From NCBI RefSeq assembly GCF_003258595.1, contig NZ_QHHQ01000005.1, positions 62,001-126,000 of the forward strand: a DNA stretch of 64,000 bases, read 5' to 3'. This stretch comes from Acuticoccus sediminis. Its GTDB lineage: Bacteria > Pseudomonadota > Alphaproteobacteria > Rhizobiales > Amorphaceae. A model generated the notes under the pieces. The model saw only the letters and a list, made by a program, of their open reading frames with translations, was not told where the DNA came from and did no database searches. Shown here in pieces: positions 60,763 to 64,000 of the stretch (within the stretch, counting starts at the first letter, position 1; the number at the start of each line of letters is the position of its first letter). Made by a program: the position numbers and the translations under genes.

Positions 60763-61545
60763 ATGAAGATCGAGGGATGCATCGCCGTGGTGACCGGCGG
60801 TGCGAGCGGGATCGGCCGCGCGCTCGCCGGGGCGCTGGCCGCCGCGGGCGCCGGCCGGGTCGTCGTGACCGACATCGACGAGGCGGGCGCGAAGGCCGTC
60901 GCCTCGGCCATCGGCGGGCGCGGCGAACGGCTCGACGTCACCGACCCCGACGCCATGGAGGCGCTGGTCGCGTCGGTCGAGGCGGAGGACGGTCCGATCG
61001 GCCTCTTCTGCTCCAACGCCGGCATCGCGACGGGCTTCGGCCAGTTCGACAACGCCGCCGGCGCGGACGACGCGACCTGGCAGAAGGCCTGGGAGGTGAA
61101 CGTCCTCGCCCATGTGCGGGCGGCGCGCATCATGGTGCCGCGCATGAAGGCGCGGGGCGGCGGGCACTTCCTGCAGACGGTCTCCGCCGCGGGGCTGCTG
61201 AGCCAGATCGGCAGCTCGGTCTACTCCACCACCAAGCACGCCGCGATCGGCTTTGCCGAGAACCTCGCCATCACCCACCGCGACGACGGGATCCGCGTGT
61301 CGATCCTCTGCCCCCAGGGCGTCGACACCGCGATGCTCCGCTCGATGCCGGCGGGCGCGGAGTCGGCGGACGGGGTGATGACGGCGGAGGACGTCGCCGC
61401 GTCGGCCCTGGAAGGGCTCGCCGAGGACCGCTTCCTCATCCTGCCGCACGCCCAGGTCGCCGGCTACATGGCCCGAAAGGCGGAGAACTACGAGCGGTGG
61501 ATCGGTGGTATGGCGAAGTTCCAACGCACCCTGCGCGCCGGTTGA
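60763..61545 (+). CDS. Short-chain dehydrogenase/reductase, 260 aa
   Basis: Cofactor motif [13 protein letters not shown] at residues 12-24, D at VVVTDID suggesting NAD preference, CSNAGIATG in place of NNAG, catalytic Ser in [11 protein letters not shown], and the Tyr-Lys pair in [15 protein letters not shown] precedes the C-terminus. GGGAGGA lies just before ATG 60763. The C-terminal [14 protein letters not shown] segment is common in SDRs that accompany acyl-CoA dehydrogenase or ACAD10-like kinase genes. It could also start the sugar operon that begins 8 bases later. Confidence 0.9.
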   Translation: MKIEGCIAVVTGGASGIGRALAGALAAAGAGRVVVTDIDEAGAKAVASAIGGRGERLDVTDPDAMEALVASVEAEDGPIGLFCSNAGIATGFGQFDNAAGADDATWQKAWEVNVLAHVRAARIMVPRMKARGGGHFLQTVSAAGLLSQIGSSVYSTTKHAAIGFAENLAITHRDDGIRVSILCPQGVDTAMLRSMPAGAESADGVMTAEDVAASALEGLAEDRFLILPHAQVAGYMARKAENYERWIGGMAKFQRTLRAG

Positions 61546-61552
61546 GGTTCCC

Positions 61553-61990
61553 ATGCTGAAGTCCATCGACCCCCTCCTCTCGCCCGATCTCCTCTACGCG
61601 CTCGCCGCGATGGGCCACGGCGACCGGATCGTCCTCGTCGACGCCAACTTCCCCGGGACCAGCGTCGCGGCGGCGACCGTGACGGGCAACGTCATCCGCT
61701 GCGACGCGAGCGCGCCGGAGGCGCTGCGGGCGATCCTCACCCTCCTGCCGCTCGACACCTTCGAGCCGAACCCCGCGGTCGGGATGCTGACGGTGGGCGA
61801 CCCGGACGACAAGCCCGCCGTGGTGGCGGAGATGGAGGCGGTGGTCGCGGCGGAGGGTTTTCCCTGGGCGTCCGTCGACCGCTACGACTTCTACGATTTC
61901 GCGAAGGAATCCTTCGCCGTCGTCCAGACGGCCGAGCGCCGCTTCTACGGCAACGTGATCCTCACCAAGGGCGTCATCCCGCCCGAATGA
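61553..61990 (+). CDS. fucU: RbsD/FucU-family sugar mutarotase, 145 aa
   Basis: The 145-residue protein starts MLKSIDPLLSPDLLYALAAMGHGDRIVLVDANFPG, the RbsD/FucU signature with the catalytic His (MGHGD) and Asp. VDRYDFYDFAKESFAVVQTAERRFYGNVILTKGV is the typical C-terminus, with the Tyr/Phe active-site residues. GAGG lies before ATG 61553. It interconverts anomers of fucose or ribose-like sugars. The gene precedes a fuconolactonase-like hydrolase and a sugar ABC ATPase, so a fucose-type pathway fits better than ribose. A role in L-fucose use is an inference. Confidence 0.88.
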   Translation: MLKSIDPLLSPDLLYALAAMGHGDRIVLVDANFPGTSVAAATVTGNVIRCDASAPEALRAILTLLPLDTFEPNPAVGMLTVGDPDDKPAVVAEMEAVVAAEGFPWASVDRYDFYDFAKESFAVVQTAERRFYGNVILTKGVIPPE

Positions 61991-62260
61991 TCGCCCGCCG
62001 GGACGAACGGGGAGCGCGGCGGCCGGGCGGCTGATCCATACCGGGCCGGGCCGGGCCGGCGCCCGCTCGCGCCGGCGGCCGCGCCGCCCGTGTGCGGGCG
62101 TCCGCCCACCCTCCGGTCGGGTACCGCAGGGGCCACAACCCGGTAGTGTACAGCCACCGGGATGTTGCTTTACCCTCGCCGCAGACGCTCGCCAGAGGCG
62201 TCGATGGAGGGGACGGATGACGACTGGGCGGTCCGCAGCCGACGGCGTGCGGGAGAAGCC

Positions 62261-63133
62261 ATGACGACCCGGATCGACGCGCACTGCCACCTGTGGCGAC
62301 TGTCGCGCGGCGACTACGGATGGCTCTCCGGCGAAGGTCTCGACACCATCCGCCGCGACTTCGAGCCGGCCGACCTCGCCGCGGTCCATGGCTCCGCGGG
62401 CGTCGCCCACTCCGTCGCCGTGCAGGCCGCTCCCACCGTCGCCGAGACGCAGTTCCTGCTCGACCTCGCCGAGATCACCCCCGCCATCGCCGGCGTCGTC
62501 GGGTGGGTGGACCTCTCCGCCCCCGACGCTGCCGAGACGCTGGAGGAGATCGCCAGCCCCTACCTCGTCGGCGTCCGCCCGATGCTGCAGGACCTCCCCG
62601 AGGACGACTGGATCGCGACGCGCCCGGACGCCGACGCCATCGCCGCCCTGAAGGCGGGGGCGCTGCGGTTCGACGCGCTGGTGATGCCGCGCCACCTCGC
62701 CCACCTCGTCCGCTTCGTCGAGGCGCACCCCGACCTCCCCGTCATCGTCGACCACGCGGCCAAGCCGGCGCTGGGCGCCCCGCCGGACGATCCGCGCCAC
62801 GTCGCCTGGCGCGCGGGAATGGAGGCGCTCGGCCGGCATTCGGGCACCTACGTCAAGCTCTCCGGCCTCCTCACCGAGATGCGTCCGGACCAGCGCACCA
62901 CCCCGGAGGCCGCGGCGGCGACCCTGCGCCCGCTCGTCGACGACCTCCTCGAGTGGTTCGGCCCGTCGCGCATGGCGTGGGGCTCGGACTGGCCGGTGCT
63001 CACCCTGGCCGCGCCCTACGGCGCCTGGGACGCGGCGACGGCGCTCCTCCTCGCCGACCTCACCGCCGAGGAGCGCGCGGCCATCCTGCGCAACAACGCC
63101 GCCACCTTCTACGGGCTGGAGAAGTCAGCATGA
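62261..63133 (+). CDS. Amidohydrolase_2, fuconolactonase-like, 290 aa
   Basis: The metal-dependent hydrolase begins [22 protein letters not shown] with the D-x-H-x-H motif and the Trp typical of L-fuconolactonase. Then [28 protein letters not shown] (metal His) and [10 protein letters not shown] (Asp-W-P end motif) follow in family order. ATG 62261 has GGGAGAAG upstream. Its stop overlaps the ATPase gene start (ATGA). It likely opens a sugar lactone to the acid. The 270-bp space before it is GC-rich and probably carries a promoter. Length fits. Confidence 0.88.
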   Translation: MTTRIDAHCHLWRLSRGDYGWLSGEGLDTIRRDFEPADLAAVHGSAGVAHSVAVQAAPTVAETQFLLDLAEITPAIAGVVGWVDLSAPDAAETLEEIASPYLVGVRPMLQDLPEDDWIATRPDADAIAALKAGALRFDALVMPRHLAHLVRFVEAHPDLPVIVDHAAKPALGAPPDDPRHVAWRAGMEALGRHSGTYVKLSGLLTEMRPDQRTTPEAAAATLRPLVDDLLEWFGPSRMAWGSDWPVLTLAAPYGAWDAATALLLADLTAEERAAILRNNAATFYGLEKSA

Positions 63134-64000
63134 CGCCGCTGGTCGAGATGCGGGGGATCGAGAAGCGCTTTCCCGGCGTGCACGCGCTCAAGGGCGTCCA
63201 GTTCGAGCTCCGCCCCGGCGAGGTCCACGCGCTGATGGGCGAGAACGGCGCGGGCAAGTCCACGCTGATGAAGATCCTCTCCGGCATCTACCAGCGCGAC
63301 GGCGGGGACATCCTGATCGACGGCACGCCGACCGAGATCGACAGCCCCCGCACCGCACAGACCCTCGGGCTGTCGATCATCCATCAGGAGCTCTCCCTGA
63401 TGAACGACCTGACGGTGGCGCAGAACATCTTCATCGGCCGCGAGCCGCGCCGCCGCTTCGGCCGCCTCGACGAGCCGGCGCTGAACCGGGCCGCCGCCGG
63501 GATCTTCGAGCGGCTCAACCTCCACCTCGACCCGCGCACACAGGTCGGCACGCTCACCATCGCCCGGCAGCAGCTCGTGGAGATCGCCAAGGCCCTCTCC
63601 TACAGGAGCCGGGTGCTCGTGATGGACGAGCCGACCGCCGCGCTCAACGACCGTGAGATCGACGAGCTCTTCATCATCATCCGCCAGATCAGGGACGAGG
63701 GCGCAGGCATCGTCTACATCAGCCACAAGATGGACGAGCTGAAGCGCATCGCCGACCGGGTGACGGTGATGCGCGACGGGGCGACCGTCGGCACCGTGAG
63801 CGCCGCCGAGACGCCCGTCGCCGAGATCATCCGGATGATGGTCGGCCGCGAGCTCGACAACGAGACGCTTCAGATCCCGGACCTTTCCGCGGCGCCGGAC
63901 CTCCTCGAGGTGCGCGGGCTCAACCGCGGGCGGGAGATCCGCGACGTCTCGTTCAGCGTGCGCAAGGGCGAAATCCTCGGCTTCGCCGGGCTGATGGGCG
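63130..64000 (+). CDS. Sugar ABC transporter ATPase (RbsA-like), C-terminus beyond window
   Basis: An open frame of 290 codons runs to the window edge, so it is incomplete. The first domain has Walker [13 protein letters not shown]-loop [14 protein letters not shown], signature-like [16 protein letters not shown] (normally LSVGQQ), Walker [14 protein letters not shown] and SHKMDEL. A second ATPase domain begins near residue 250 ([14 protein letters not shown]), the RbsA/MglA tandem layout. It energises uptake of a sugar such as fucose, ribose or xylose. The ATGA overlap with the amidohydrolase shows a shared operon; the permease and binding-protein genes should follow to the right. Confidence 0.93.
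   Translation, partial: MTPLVEMRGIEKRFPGVHALKGVQFELRPGEVHALMGENGAGKSTLMKILSGIYQRDGGDILIDGTPTEIDSPRTAQTLGLSIIHQELSLMNDLTVAQNIFIGREPRRRFGRLDEPALNRAAAGIFERLNLHLDPRTQVGTLTIARQQLVEIAKALSYRSRVLVMDEPTAALNDREIDELFIIIRQIRDEGAGIVYISHKMDELKRIADRVTVMRDGATVGTVSAAETPVAEIIRMMVGRELDNETLQIPDLSAAPDLLEVRGLNRGREIRDVSFSVRKGEILGFAGLMG

Noticed and set aside
62041-62080. CGGGCCGGGCCGGGCCGG tandem repeat before the amidohydrolase
   Set aside because: Short GC-rich slippage repeat; could stall or fold but gives no clear signal.

Overview
The window is high-GC DNA (a rough visual impression is about 70%) from an alphaproteobacterium. It is most likely a member of the Hyphomicrobiales, judging by the Liv-type and Rbs-type transporters, a single-chain indolepyruvate oxidoreductase, HWE histidine kinases, an HspQ homologue and a GTA-like tail-chaperone family in the prophage. 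This assignment rests on protein content alone.

Positions 1 to about 28130 are one temperate siphovirus-type prophage whose left end lies outside the window. It is integrated next to a tRNA-Gly(UCC) gene (28129-28202, minus strand). Reading inward from the tRNA, plus-strand genes come first: a tyrosine integrase, an excisionase-like gene, small ORFs and a 42-codon miniature SSB. Then comes a divergent pair of XRE regulators (24393-25063). The early or replication block on the minus strand holds small genes, a DUF2303 protein and a Prim-Pol/D5-type primase-helicase. An intergenic region with twelve copies of an 8-bp iteron follows, then a late-regulator candidate, a hairpin terminator and an HNH nuclease. 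The packaging, head and tail genes end the block: TerS, TerL, portal, ClpP-like protease, HK97 capsid, connectors, tail tube, chaperones, tape measure, tail tip and fibre. Most late genes overlap by 1-4 bases. One plus-strand gene for a small exported protein (8241-8528) sits against the grain of this operon. No endolysin or holin is visible, so lysis genes must lie left of position 1 or be absent.

From 28.4 to 64 kb the DNA is chromosomal. In order it holds: a LysR regulator; a split transketolase plus SDR operon; an ABC exporter; an M15-type peptidase; indolepyruvate:ferredoxin oxidoreductase; an EnvZ/OmpR-type pair divergent from a secreted EF-hand/collagen-like protein; and a six-gene Liv-type uptake operon ending in a periplasmic cyclase-family hydrolase. 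That operon is divergent from a GntR/UTRA regulator with a near-palindromic operator candidate and a second, half-matching site, and is followed by an HMG-CoA-lyase-type enzyme. Next are a GGDEF-EAL protein, HspQ, a CheB-PAS-HWE kinase divergent from a single-domain response regulator, a class IV aminotransferase with an AlaE-like exporter, a phosphotransferase plus SDR pair, and the start of a sugar operon (FucU/RbsD, fuconolactonase-like hydrolase, Rbs-type ATPase cut by the right edge).

The most unusual items are the in-frame-deleted SSB that keeps only the first strand and the acidic C-terminal tip, the iteron-rich candidate phage origin, the apparently leaderless early regulator with a palindrome inside its promoter, the exported moron, and the GntR operator candidates.
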